Part shown: positions 19,981 to 32,145 of the stretch, piece after piece
How the letters are laid out: every line of letters begins with the position of its first letter
Position numbering within the stretch: the stretch's first letter is position 1
Assembly: GCF_964340395.1 (NCBI RefSeq)
Contig: NC_135570.1
Coordinates: forward strand, 15,888,322-15,952,321
Length of the DNA: 64,000 nt
From: Glandiceps talaboti
Taxonomy: Eukaryota; Hemichordata; Enteropneusta; Spengelidae
Direction of reading: 5' to 3'
Translations under genes and position numbers: made by a program
Notes under the pieces: model-generated
The model's database searches: none
What the model was told of the DNA's origin: nothing
What the model saw: the letters and a program-made list of their open reading frames with translations, nothing else

Positions 19981-21540
19981 TTTTGAAGACTTTCATGGTT
20001 ACAAATCCTCTATGGACGTAGCAGCCTCGTCGGTCATATTCCTAGACTGGGGAAGTTCTTTTCCTTTGATCAATGACATCTTGAGTAATTTCTCTGTATG
20101 CACTCGCTTGACTCCGACATCATTAGAATCGTGAAGGAGTTCTCTTCTGGGGAAATTAGTCTTTTTTTTTACTGGGAACTCGCTTTTCTTCGGGGAAACT
20201 CGCTTAGCAGATAGACAAGAAGCTGGCAAGTACCAATTGACCACGTTGACAAACGGGGTTATTTACCAATTAAATTCATGACAATTGTCTGAAAACACCA
20301 TGTTAATCAGTGAGGAACAAGTTGCCAAATCCAAATTGATTAATGTGAACAAATGTCCAGGTCCTGATAGGATTTGTGGTCGTTCTCTTAAATTCTGTGC
20401 AGACCAGTTAAGTGGTGTACTTTTAACACCTTTTCCAAATCTCCAGCAATGTGGAAGGCTTCAACAGCCATCCCAAGAAGTAATCCAAACCTACCACATG
20501 ATTTCAGGCCTGTCGCCCTCACTTCCCTTGTGATGAAAGCACTTGAAAAAAATTATGAAATCCTTCATTTTATCCATGGCAGAGGATATGTTAGATTCTC
20601 TACAATTTGTCTAGAGTAGGACGAGGGGCTGAATTTGCAAGACAAACACCTTGAGAAGCCTGGTGCTCATGTCAGAGTACTTCGTTTTGCAAACTTTTCA
20701 TCAGCTTTCAATACCATGCAACCTCACATCCTAGCAAATAAACTTCTTTCAAACTTTAAGCTCAATAACCAAATTGTATCATGGGTAATCGATTTTCTCA
20801 AAAATCTCAAAAGGTTTTTGTCAATGGTCATCTGTCGGGTTCGTTTCAAACATGTACTGGCTCTCCTCAAGGCTGTGTTGTGTCTGCACTGCTCTATATC
20901 CTTTATACAGATGACTGTAGAAGCAGACATGATTGTCATCATTTTGTACAGTGCCCTTCTTTCACTTCCATAGGGGTCAGAACAACACCATGGGCCCACC
21001 GTCGATGAGGGCCCGCCGTCGACGAGTTTGTCAACTGGTGCGACAGTGCCTACAGTAAGGACTGATCATTGACTTTAAGAGACAACAACATACTGTTGAG
21101 GAGACCACAATAAATAGTCCCTTTGTTGAAATAGTTCAGAAACTAGATTCATCTTCGATGACAAGCTAAAACGGGATGTAAATACAGAAGCTATTTTGAA
21201 AAAGAGTTAATAGCGCTCGTACTTTCTTCGGAAACGCATCTTTTTCAGTGGACAAGACCATATTATTGCTGTTTTGTATATCTTTCAGTGAAAGCATACT
21301 AACCTTTTTTTTATCTGCTGCTTTTATAATTGAAATTTGAAGAATAAGAATTCCCTTGAAAGAATTGTCACAAGTTCAAGAATTATTGGCATACCACAAA
21401 TGAATTTTTTGTCATTTTACAATCAATAAATCACGAGGAAAGCTACAGATATTACTCCTATGTCCTCATATGGGATAAATGAAGTTATTGAATTGAATTG
21501 AATTGAATTGAATTGAATTGAATTGAATTGAATTGAATTG
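19980..21540 (+). mobile_element. Degraded LINE with (TTGAA)n tail
   Basis: RT fragments in changing frames: VNKCPGPDRICGRSLKFCAD (20340-20405), the ALTSLVMKALEK region, FANFSSAFNTMQPHILANKL (20690-20750), VNGHLSGSFQTCTGSPQGCV (20820-20880) and YILYTDD. The 3' domain follows (FDDKLKRDVNTEAILKK; NSLERIVTSSRIIGIPQ). The element ends in a pentanucleotide TTGAA repeat at 21488-21540, which is the expected 3' microsatellite of this LINE type. Confidence 0.75.
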
Positions 21541-21715
21541 TTAGTACAAAAAACACTGAGTAATTTACTGTTTCTATGGTTACTTTCATTTCTGTTAGGA
21601 GTAATACAAAATACACTGAGTCATTGATTGTTTCTATGGTTACTTTTATTTTTGTTAAGGAGTAATACAAAATACATTGAGTCAGTGACTGTGTTTCTAT
21701 GGTTACTTTCACAAT
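21541..21715. repeat. 63-bp tandem repeat after the LINE tail
   Basis: Three copies containing GTTTCTATGGTTACTTTCAT, GTTAGGAGTAATACAAAATA and CACTGAGTCA, directly after the (TTGAA)n tail. Confidence 0.8.
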
Positions 21716-21958
21716 ATTTCAAAAAAACATTTCACAATACATTTTGAAATAAAATTGTTGTATAAAGTGGTATAATAAAAAAGACGGATTTGGAAAATCT
21801 TGCACTCAAAACAAAAGGATATATTTTGTGAAATGATAAATTATATTAAAATATAAATTATTTGACAAAAAACAAAATTATTTACATATTAAAGGTTACG
21901 TTGTAATTGTTGTAATGAAGGAGTTGCTATTTAGTGGTAACAGCACAAAAATCTAAAT

Positions 21959-23582
21959 TCATATTTTTTTCAGATAGGCATATAGCCACAAGATGAATGT
22001 CAATAACACATAAGTCTTCGATTGCGATAGAATCACGCCCTCATCGACGGCTGGTGTCATATCTTTCCCCATCGATACATCGACCCAGACTTGATTTCTA
22101 TGTCGTAGTGCCTTTCTAATGACGGCAGCATAGTCACGTGGTATCATAACTCCATCAATGCCAGTACCTTGGATTAAAAAAATGAGGTTACATAGAATCA
22201 ATTAGATACTCTCATCAAGTTGAGAAGACAATGGGAATGGGTATAAACAAAACAAATGATATGTGGTTGCTATGGTAACAATACTAATGTGGACAACTTT
22301 AAAGTATTGAAGTTGAAGATTCGATTACAGAAACAAAACCTGACAGACAGACCGACCGACCGATGTACATGTATATGCTGGCAACTTTAAAGCCAACATG
22401 GCGTGAAATCACGGCCCTGTATCCACAACATCGATCGTAGACCATTGTGTGTGCCGGGTTCGAATCAAACACTAATTACGTCATCTTGAATTCAAACCAT
22501 TGTTACTGTTATACGAGCCTGTATAAAACATGGTGTACACTGCACTGATTGGGAAAACTTCTAAAGCAGCTTAGCAAGACTGCTTTGTGTACGAAACTGT
22601 ATAGTTATTCAGTCTCTATGGTTGGTCACATAACGTTCCTATCTTTGCTAATATAATAAGTAATTCAAAACTATATATGGAGGGGAAATTGGGCTTCGTT
22701 GTATTGTATTTTCACTGAAAGTAAGAGTATTTGTTCATTACATACACAGCCATTAGTCACTCTACTTTCAATCTAACCTATTGTTAACACTATTTGCAAT
22801 GGAATGATGCCAATAGAGTCGATGGTATTATACTATGCCTTCAGTTGGAGAACAGCCCATAGACAATGTTCCCTGAGTTCGACAACAGTCTGTAGACAAT
22901 CTCACATTCACTGTGTATAGAGTATAAAACTATTCAACTTTTCTTCTTGCCCTACTTTTGATTCTCCCATACATAGATTTGTTTAAATAAAGGTGTGGAC
23001 AACTACATCATGGAAACAATACTCGCTAGAGAATGCGAGACAGACTTATCTGAAGTTAATAATTGGTATCCATGTACAACATTACCTACCTTCTATATCC
23101 ATAGTGGTAATATCACCAAAATAGTTATAGACAATAACCCCATTGGCACCAGCTTTAGCTGCGTACATAGCTTTGTTAGCGAATGTACATCCCCCACGTT
23201 TAACTAGGGCAATCCATGGTTTGCTCACTGCATGGTCTATATTCTGTACGTCTGTACAGGCATCGATAGGAACCGTGGGAATCACATACCCACCAAACCT
23301 ATGCACTGGACCTGCCCCATACAGTCCCACTTCTTCTGTTGACGTCACAATTTTCTGGTCTTCTTTCCTGAAGTATGAAATGTTTACCCAGGCTGTAATT
23401 ATAGGCCAAACGTCGTGATCATTGACAACACGAAAAATACCCTCAAAATTTGATGCATTCCAAGTGATGTGCCCTGTGTCGCCACTACTATACGGCGGAG
23501 CTACAATACAAGGAAACAACAGACAATGTAAGAATGCCAAAAGGAATATTTTTCCAATAAAGTAAGCGTTGCTAATGTCCAT
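21959..23582 (-). CDS. Goliath/RNF130-type PA-domain membrane protein lacking a RING
   Basis: Two exons on the minus strand: 23582-23090 (donor GTAGGT) and 22167-21959 (acceptor AATCCAAG). Phases match (1/1) and give 233 residues. Residues 1-28 form a signal peptide. A protease-associated (PA) domain follows, with NAS and NIS glycosylation sequons at 42 and 67, VGLYGAG near 85, KPWIALVKRGGCTFANKA at 121-138 and GANGVIVYNY at 145-154. Exon 2 adds GTGIDGVMIPRDYA, matching the distal PA strand of RNF130/RNF150 proteins. One membrane segment (216-230) is followed only by KKI and a stop. Goliath-family E3 ligases normally continue to a cytoplasmic RING-H2; none is seen here or obviously downstream. 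It may be a RING-less paralogue, or one isoform of a longer gene. PA domains bind cargo in endosomal ligases; the role here is unknown. Confidence 0.75.
22168..23089 (-). other. Intron of the PA-domain gene
   Basis: Single intron with donor GTAGGT and acceptor CCAAG on the minus strand. It contains no second gene I can support. A GGGTTCGAATC word at 22447-22457 resembles a tRNA B box, but there is no matching A box. Confidence 0.6.
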
Positions 23583-23984
23583 GGTTTCACTTATAGTCTC
23601 CTACGTTCTAGCACCATAAACACTGGTGACAGGCATAAGTGATACAAACGTTGTGTGTCGACCTCAAAAGATCTGAACAAAGAAAACAACAAATGAAAAC
23701 AAAGTATTACATAATTTCAAGATAGATGGCGCTGTTCAGCCCAAACGTGAAAAAAAACTTTTCGGTACTGACTGAAGAGTCGCTGTAGTGCCACAAGGTT
23801 ATCATCATGATAAGCTATTACTCCACTAGGTTGAGATACCTGATAGGACGTACGCGTTGTTGAGCCTGACAAGACATATTTGACAGTCTTTACAGATTTC
23901 TCAAATCCGTGTAAACGAATATGAAGTGCAGAATGAGAATCAATATGTTGAAGTAACCAATATTGGTAAATAGTCAACGGAAGA

Positions 23985-24176
23985 TGACAGGAGGGCGAAA
24001 CACTGCATGGATGCCTTGAAGACATCCACTAATCCAGATGTGACCAAATTATTGTCTAGTTTGTTCCAGTCTGTTATTGTTCCTGGAAATGTCTGTATTT
24101 GAGCGATGTATTCGCAAACAGCTGGGGTTATTTGACGTGTACTTATCCACAGGGTTGCCATGTTGGCAATCAGCAA
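23985..24176 (-). mobile_element. LINE 3' fragment
   Basis: The minus strand encodes ITPAVCEYIAQIQTFPGTIT followed by DWNKLDNNLVTSGLVDVFKA. This is the usual C-terminal end of jockey/CR1-group ORF2 (DWN-LP/D...V...SL/V-F+). Only this end remains. Confidence 0.5.
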
Positions 24177-24182
24177 AGTTTA

Positions 24183-24320
24183 TAGTCTAGAGTTTTAACT
24201 AGAGTTCTAAACTGGTACAGTATTACGTATTAACAACTTCATTACTAATACCAGTCTGGTATTAGTAATGAAGTTTAATTTCTAATACGTAATACCGTAC
24301 CAGTTTAGAAATCTAGACTA
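24183..24320. repeat. 138-bp near-perfect palindrome
   Basis: Left arm TAGTCTAGA ... TTCTAAACTGGTAC-GTATTACGTATTA ... CTTCATTACTAATACCAG. The right arm is its inverse with a few changes, and the hinge is TCTGG. Ends TAGTCTAGA/TCTAGACTA are perfect. Likely a foldback MITE; no coding sequence. Confidence 0.75.
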
Positions 24321-25190
24321 CACAGTTCCCGGGTTTAATTGTCCACATAGGTCTATGTAGTAAGAGATATGTGTCATGATGTATAGCTGGTGTTAGGCCC
24401 CTAGCAACTTTAAACAAAAATGTGAGACGAAGTTGTCGTCTTCTTTCCTCTTGATGTCTTGATGTGTATGTATTTACTAGTACCATACATCTGATTGTCT
24501 GTCTTTCTATATATTCTAGTTCGTCTATGTTATCTCATTGAACCATGTTATATAGTTGATCTGACGATGAATGTTGTTTTTCGGCGATCGGCCAATTGCT
24601 ACAATGTCTTCAATTCCTCCTTAGAAAGCCAAATATGGATACTTTCTCTGACGCTATTATGCCAGTATACAAACTTATATACATCGTCGTAAGCCACAGC
24701 CTCTTTTACGACACTGTCCAAGGCTCACCGCCTAAGAGGTCAGAATTCGTTATTTCGTAGTGTCGTGGAAGTAATAACAGCGTTGGTTTGCGAGAATGAA
24801 CTATATAGGGTACACATCATTTATTTCAAATGACACTTAACAAGTTTTTTTTTTATCAATACAAGTTTTTTCCATGATGTACACGACTTTTATTTCATAT
24901 TAGACTATACGAGTTTTTTCATCACAGGTTTGCTAAGTTCAGTAGTTTTATGAGTAACACACATATTCCCTTATCTACATCATACAGATTTTCTATACAA
25001 GCCATTATTTTTACAGTAGCACATGCACACTTATTCCTTTACCTACAGTATATATTTTCACCATCTGTAATGAGGACTTGTCATTGTGTCATTGTAGGTT
25101 AGTTCCATCCTATACAAAACAAGCACACGTACGTGCTCCGGAGTTGTGACTCGCACACGGATCATGAGCTGACCGATTTAATTTTGTTTT
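24321..25190. other. Intergenic
   Basis: No gene recognised. 'AGTGTCGT'/'ACGACACT' words at 24705-24770 may form a weak hairpin. Confidence 0.35.
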
Positions 25191-25194
25191 TAAA

Positions 25195-25501
25195 ATGAGT
25201 AAACAGTTGAATGAACCAGTGGATCAGGCGGCTGATGAATTTGTCAAATAGCTTGAGGAAGTCGGGATGCTGAATATAAATAAAGACGACTCCTTTGTGC
25301 AAGGGTTGTATTACTACAACCTTCAAGTTGTGGCTGAAATGTATACCATATTGCTCTCAGTATTCTCAGAGAAATGAAATTTGACTGCTCAGGAACAAAT
25401 TATAAACACAGACTTGTTTGATGATGATCTAGAAAAGGGTTACTTAACTAGGACTTTTATGGTACAGAAAATTAGATTTTACATCTCCCCTAAAATATGT
25501 T
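25195..25501 (+). pseudogene. Possible decayed coding sequence
   Basis: From an ATG at 25195 the frame reads MSKQLNEPVDQAADEFVK, a TAG, then LEEVGMLNINKDDSFVQGLY, a TGA and a further acidic stretch before TGA near 25500. The composition looks protein-like over about 100 codons despite two stops. I cannot name the source gene. It could equally be a chance open stretch or an untranslated region. Confidence 0.25.
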
Positions 25502-26859
25502 GAATTATTGAGTATCCATCATTGAGTGACTGTGTAGCATTACCAGCGAACTTTTGTCAGTAGATCACCATGTTACATTTCCTTGGTATTAAAGTGTATT
25601 TAGTTTAAAGGCTATCGTGTTCTCAACAATATACTGAAGACAAACATGGCCAGTAGTGAACTGAATCAGTAATCTATTTATGAAATAGCTGTAGTACAGT
25701 AAACTTAATGACAATTATCTCATTTCACGATTCAAAACATCTATAAACCTGAGTGTTCAAAAACTTCATTTTGGTCTATGAAGGGGAGGGATACATAATT
25801 TATAACTGAACAATTACAGCTAAAATGGTGTACGCTTGGGTTTCACTTATGCGACATTTAATTCACACCTCAGACAGCTTCTAATGCAAAAGAAACAATT
25901 ACATAGGTGCCGTGCACAGTGGGATGTAGAAGTAGTCAAGTTGATGTTGGTTATCAGTTAGAAAATAAAACAATTGAAGCCATTAAAATCATCAAGTCTA
26001 TGAGTAATGTTTTAATTAGAAGCCTGTTTTTACTGCAATGTGAAAGAGTAGTAATGCTTATCAGTGTTCAATATGTTTGGGCAAAGGATTCTGCTGTGTT
26101 GATTGTGACTCTGTTATTGTTAGTCTAGAGTTGAAATATGTCTATCTTTGTGTCAAAATCGTAGTGTTCCAAGAGTGAAAAATCAAGCCTACACCATTTT
26201 AGCTGTATGAGAGTAGTTATGAATAGCAATTTACCAGATACACTTAAAAGTACTGAACATGGAATGTTAAGTTGATTATGTTGTATGTTTATTCTTTGAT
26301 ATTATGCTTTGAGAATACAATGCCTTTTCAAAAGACAAGAATATTTCGTGTCTTTATATTGTGTTTTTTGTTATCATTTATTATCTGCTATGCAAGACTA
26401 TAAATCAGGAATGCAGATGTCATACAGCATGTTTCGTCATTTTGATATGATCTCAGTTTACAGCAACGCAACGATGAGTACTGTTTCATTCTCTGTATGT
26501 TTGTTATGAAAGGTAAAACATGCTTACAGCCCATGCTTGTTTTATTTCTGTGTGACAACGTGGAATCATTCAGTCGTGACTCAGTATATATCTTAATTCT
26601 ATGCATTGTCATGAAATATACACAATATAATGACGTCGTAGGTTATTTTTAGATCCTCGCCTATAATGCCAACATTGTGTTCATATAACCAAGAGGTGTG
26701 CATCGACATTTTGCAGAGATGAATACATAGAATGATCATTGCAGCGTTACTAAAACAGAACTCAGAAGGACCTTAATTAGCTCTGTGAATTGAATGACAA
26801 TACAACCAAATAGGAATTAATATACACGACACCGAATTACATAACATTTGGTCCTTGGA
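25502..26859. other. Intergenic
   Basis: AT-rich, short open frames only, none with family motifs. May be 3' sequence of the possible pseudogene at 25.2 kb. Confidence 0.35.
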
Positions 26860-28478
26860 ATAAAGCTGATTTCAGATATAACGACAAACCAAGACAAGGA
26901 ACTATAGACAGAAAAAAATGAAGGAACACAATATATAGAGTCACACACTATAAATCATGATCTATTTGTTATGCATGATAGAAACATAGTTGTAGAATCA
27001 AAGTAAAGAAAGAATCCAACAATCTGAGGGATGTTACACATACCATAGTAGAAGATTAAAACACAAATAGGTATAGAGACCATCACGTAAAATCAGCATT
27101 TTTATTAAGAACACTATCAGAGAAGGAATCACATTAATACCAACATCTGGAAATTTTTCAGTGTGGTGTAAATTGAAGAAATGTTACTTTAACCTTGATA
27201 AAGACATTTATATAGGTACAACATACGTACCACCAAAAAACTCAAGTTTCTACATATCCGGCGATATTGACACTAATCCATTGTGGGAAATAAATAAATA
27301 AATAAATTCAAGCATACAGTACTAATGGACATATAATAATAATACAAGGAGACCTTAATGCAAGAATGAAGAACCTTGATGATGCAATTATTGATGAAGT
27401 AGGCAATCTACATATAAATATTCGCCTATCAGACACTTATAAGTATGATACAACAGTAAAAAAGGTGTAACACTGACACATGGGAAAATGAATTTGGAGA
27501 AGAACTGACACAGCTATGTAGAATGAATGAACTTAGAATACTGAATGGAAGAACATCAGGAGATTGGTCAGGTAAATTGACATGCTATAGTTACCAAGGT
27601 GACAGTACTGTGAATTATACAATAATAAGTAAAGCACTACTACAGAACATTATCACATGGTATAGTTACCAAGGTGACAGTACTGTGATACAATTAAAGT
27701 AGGACAATTGCACCCAGCAAGTGACCACTGTCCTATGATCATAACAATTTTTGAGAACACTAAATACAATCTAAGTACACATACAAATGTAGACTTACAA
27801 CTGATACAACCAAGTTTTCAGCTAAAAGAAATGAATATGGACTTACATAAACGAGATATGAAGACACAGGAAAGTGAAGACATAGTGACAATATTTATAG
27901 AAGTAATACAGATATATCAAATAAATGATATGGCACAGGAATTTCAAAACATGATAGACGTACTGGCAAATATTGCATATAAAGAAAAAAACACCAAAGA
28001 GAACGAGAAAAAATACTGACAGTGTAATCTGAAGAAAAAAGAACTACAAACACTGGCAAATATGATAGAAAGGAATGCTACAAATACTGTACTACACCAA
28101 GAAAAAGAAATTCACGAAATATGTAAAAACAATGCAAAGAGAAACCCAACAACAATTGTTATCATGCAATAGAGTTTGCTGATAAAAAAAGAAGATATAC
28201 AAGAATTCTGGAAGAAGAGTAATTCTATCACCAATTCCCAAAGTGAACAGTAATCTGAAAGAAATTTCATATACAGCATAGATTGTTCATTTTAAACTGA
28301 TTGGTAAAAATACCACCACCACACCGGATATAATTAAAGAGATGGAATAAAAACTAACATAAGTAGGAAATGAAAAAGGATGACAACCAATAATTAAATA
28401 TATAACATTATCAGAGGTAATACAATCAACATTAAAAAGTAACAAAGCAAGTGGACCTGATGGTTCACGGAATATACA
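26860..28478 (+). mobile_element. Degraded LINE, AP-endonuclease and start of RT
   Basis: Translating in segments gives KISIFIKNTIREGITLIPTS, KDIYIGTTYVPPKNS, IIIQGDLNARMKNLDDAI, ELRILNGRTSGDWSGKLTCY, SYQGDSTV twice and HPASDHCPMII. These are the ordered motifs of a LINE endonuclease (GDLNAR; SDHCP). The RT opening LSEVIQSTLKSNKASGPDG appears at 28405-28465 and then stops abruptly where a Penelope-like segment begins. A ~40-bp stretch (GGTATAGTTACCAAGGTGACAG word) is duplicated at 27580-27690. Confidence 0.75.
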
Positions 28479-28565
28479 AAGAACGAGTTATGTAGTCTGT
28501 ACATATAAATACGATCCGACGTTTCGAATCCAAATTCTTTATACATAAGTTATTTATAGTATGTT
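28478..28565 (+). mobile_element. Penelope-like element scar
   Basis: Contains CGATCCGACGTTTCGAATCC, the hallmark word of Penelope-like element terminal repeats. It abuts the truncated RT of the LINE at 28.4 kb, so it marks a later insertion. Only about 90 bp is recognisable. Confidence 0.45.
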
Positions 28566-28778
28566 AGTTTATGTCACAATAAGGTAGATGGTAAACGTTC
28601 ACTCTACAAAACGTATTTGGATAGCTTTCCGTTTGTTTGTTCGTTATAACCAGAGAAAACTCGGCTATAACGTGAAGTGTCTCACAAGATCGCATATCCC
28701 ATCTACTAAAGTTATGTGTTTTTGTCATAAGCATTTGATAAGATTAGAAGTTGACGTAATACTCCATCCACTCTGACA

Positions 28779-29525
28779 TCATTTGTATTTATCAGAGGTC
28801 TTACTCGTAAAAAGACTGTGTTGATGTGAATAAACTCTTCTTCTTTGACTATGTTGACAGTGTTTTAAAAATAAGTCTGAAGGCATTGCACTGACTTGAG
28901 AATCTAGTGAAAGTCGTCTAAACACGTTGTCTGGTTTCGGATCTTCTCTCTTCTCACGACGCTGATCATTTCCATGCTTAGATACCCATGACGATTGTCT
29001 ATCGGAACTGTACGAACTGTTCCTCGACAGTCGGGATAAACGTTTCAAAGCCTCGCCCCTTTTGTGGTCTGTAAATTGACGGCGGTGTTGGTTTGACTGT
29101 GCAGACGTCTTTTTGTCGCTGAGCAATGCTAAACTCGTGCTTGTAGCATAGCCGTTGGTAGTGTATGACCCGTAAACTGCATCTTTATTCCCATCTGTTT
29201 TACCGCGACTTTGTCTGACTTTGGCATTACTTTTCCTATCAATTTTCGATTCTTCACTGATATCACAGAATGTTTTATGCGACTTTTTAATTTCTCTGTC
29301 GTATTCCTTCGTCATTACTTTCAATTCTTTCTCCAAACTCTGTTGATGGCTGGATCGTCTTCGGTAAGTCTGCAATGACGAATCGCTGAACGCCTTTCCA
29401 CCACGGTATTCTGGTTTCACAGGGTTGCTATTTAACATGGCATTTGCTAGCTTCTGTTTGTGGTATTCGCCATGAATTTGATCGTCTAACATACTTCTAG
29501 GGAGACTCCGGTCTGCCATCATCAT
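28779..29525 (-). CDS. Uncharacterised basic, serine/arginine-rich protein, 248 residues
   Basis: Single long open frame on the minus strand and the longest non-repeat ORF in the window. The protein is highly charged, with many Arg, Lys, Ser and Gln residues. It shows patches such as LSRLSRNSSYSSDRQSSW near the middle and FRRLSLDSQ near the end, which look like basophilic kinase sites (R-x-x-S). A helical stretch near residues 60-85 (LEKELKVMTKEYDREIKK) may be a short coiled coil. There is no signal peptide, membrane segment or catalytic motif. Upstream on the minus strand a TTGTCCAG sits just before the ATG triplet run, so this may be a last exon with a short 5' leader. I do not recognise the family. 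It is likely genuine because the ORF length far exceeds chance in DNA this AT-rich and the codons are not repeat-derived. Confidence 0.5.
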   Translation of the reverse strand: MMMADRSLPRSMLDDQIHGEYHKQKLANAMLNSNPVKPEYRGGKAFSDSSLQTYRRRSSHQQSLEKELKVMTKEYDREIKKSHKTFCDISEESKIDRKSNAKVRQSRGKTDGNKDAVYGSYTTNGYATSTSLALLSDKKTSAQSNQHRRQFTDHKRGEALKRLSRLSRNSSYSSDRQSSWVSKHGNDQRREKREDPKPDNVFRRLSLDSQVSAMPSDLFLKHCQHSQRRRVYSHQHSLFTSKTSDKYK

Positions 29526-30940
29526 TCCCAGCTCCTGGACAATCTACAAGTATTATGGTATGCTGTGGTAACAACGGAAAATATTGACTTAGTTTTACCC
29601 TTGTGTTGTTGTAGGTTTCTACCGACCTTTGTGTGACCTGTATTTGTTCAGGATGCATTCCTTACATCGAAGTGACTGTCCTGTTTAACATATTGCCCTG
29701 TCTATTGTAATCTTCACGACCCAATGACAAGGCTCTTTTTCACATCCATATCTCGTACGATCATAATGAGCCTTTAATGTATGCACAGGTCTACCAATTT
29801 ACTTGGAATGAATACTTAAATTGTGTAGTACAAAGAAGATGGTCTGCAATAGAAGTGATTTATATAACAATGGATCACTTCAGTCACATAGATGTAGCGT
29901 GTCAGTCCCGTAGAGTTAGTCGACAGTTCCTGCTAAGACTGGTCTTCTGTGTGACCTCAATAGAATCCCAACTATAATTGAAAAGAAAACTAAACCCCAG
30001 AGGCAAAATAAACAAAGAAAACACAGAGAATAAAACCAACCAAACTGAATCATAATATTCAATATCCTTTTTCTGTTTTTGGCTCATTATTGTCTTCATT
30101 TTAGAAACATTTTTTTTATATTCATAAGGGAAATACTCTTGAAATAATTAAATATATTTTATCATGTCACTATATATCATTATTTCTTCAAAAAATATTC
30201 AGTCGATACCTGACCTGACCTGACCTGACTTGACCTCCCTTCCTGCGTTTTGTACCGACCGTGTAGCACTAGCAGATTGTAAAAATTTTGATTCCCTTAC
30301 ACAAAGACGTGAATCCGTCATTATATTTGGTGTCGATTTTCGATTAGTTTCGGGTTATTCATTCTCAGCAATTTGTCGTCAGTTATCTTTGTTTTCAAAA
30401 TCACCACACAATTACAATTATAGTGTCTTCTAGTCTAGGAATTACATTTTTCACATATATTACATACTCGTACTTACTGGGTGCATTGAGTAAAAACGTT
30501 TTGCACACTATACAGGCACTTTTAGAATGTTGTGCATGAAAAACAAAAAGATGGTAGATACTCATATGGGGAAAGTAGTTCGTACAGTTTCACTATTTTA
30601 TTGATAACGCAGGACGATTTGCACAACTAAAATATACAACTGCGATAGGTTTAAGACAAGCATGAAGAAAGTACAAAAATATGAATGAAGTGACTCACCC
30701 AGGCTCGTTCAAGAACAAAACGTCATTGAACGCTAACAAACGTTAAAGCTAACAGAGAATTTGGAATGATTACGTTCAAAAGACATATTTCTCAGATTAT
30801 TAAAGCAGTTTGTCAGACTACATCTAGGATATGCCTCACAAGCATGGTCACCTTGGTATATAAGAAATGGTCACGATTGTATGGACAATTGTGACCTGCC
30901 ACTTCGCATATAGGAAATCATATAGTAATTCTTGTAGTTG
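29526..30940. other. Intergenic 5' of the basic-protein ORF
   Basis: Holds a (CCTGA)n run at 30212-30236. No exon with convincing splice sites. The promoter of the minus-strand gene ending at 28779 would be in the first part. Confidence 0.35.
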
Positions 30941-30979
30941 AGAATGATTTGTAATTACTCTCTTGTTGATGCTTGTCAT

Positions 30980-31315
<336 letters not shown>

Positions 31316-31439
31316 TGTGTGTTTGCTTGTTGGTTTGCTTGTTTATTTATGCATTTATTGGTTGATTTATTTTGTTTGTTTTCATAAACATAACTAACTA
31401 AGCCTGAGTGCCCTGTGAACTAAGGACATACATGATTTC

Positions 31440-32095
31440 AAAAGTAACATTATTATTATTGTCTTTATTGCCATAGGTATAAAAAAATATACAGTGGAAT
31501 TCGCTTTGGTTATACGTAGCACGGTTAGAACACAAATATGTACATATACTCTAAAACGTCAAATAAATTACGAATCATTTAAAATACGAACTGACAGAGG
31601 ACAAAAACTATTTTTGAAGCGATTTGTTTGGTTTTGATTGATCTATATCGAGTACCAGAGGGCAGTAGTTCGAACAATGTGTGGGCTGGATGATGTATGT
31701 CATTAATTACAGATTTTGCTTTCCTGCTTGCATGTGAATTAAAAAGTGACTCAAGAGATGGAAGGCCTATACCAATAATACGTGATGCCGTTCTCACAAT
31801 TCTATTTAACTTAGTACGATCCTTATGAGTAGTGTTTCCATACCAGACTGTGATTGAGAATGTCAGAACACTCTCAACCACAGCCCGGTAGAATTTCTTT
31901 AATATAGCTTGACTGACACCAAAACTCGTTTTGGCGTAGAAAGAAAAGGCGTTGTTGAGATTTTTTTACAATGTGATCAACATTTTTCTCCCACTTTAAA
32001 TCCTCTGAGATAAGTGATCCTAGAAATTTAAACGTATCTGCGTTTTCTACCTCTTTCCCATGCCTCTGATGAAATGTTATTATCTTAGGATACCC
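31440..32095 (-). mobile_element. LINE 3' end (RT C-terminal domain)
   Basis: The minus strand gives FKFLGSLISEDLKWEKNVDH, KSQQRLFFLRQ, then after a frameshift VVESVLTFSITVWYGNTTHK, LNRIVRTASRIIGIGLPSLE and HPAHTLFELLPSGTRYRS. The 3' end reads CAATAAAGACAATAATAATA, typical of Rex1/CR1-type tails. The open stretch 31881-31579 (100 codons) is part of this element and is not a gene. Confidence 0.8.
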
Positions 32096-32099
32096 AACC

Positions 32100-32145
32100 C
32101 CTAACTAAACTAAACTAAACTAAACTAAACTAAAGTAGGCTTTGA
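32100..32145. repeat. (TAAAC)n short tandem repeat
   Basis: Six to seven copies of CTAAA next to the LINE fragment, before an AAAGTAGG word. Confidence 0.8.

Noticed and set aside
22380-22470. tRNA or tRNA-derived SINE
   Set aside because: A B-box-like GGGTTCGAATC is present but no A box or cloverleaf could be drawn.
31579-31881. 100-codon minus-strand frame as a gene
   Set aside because: It is the C-terminal part of a LINE RT, with the rest present in another frame.
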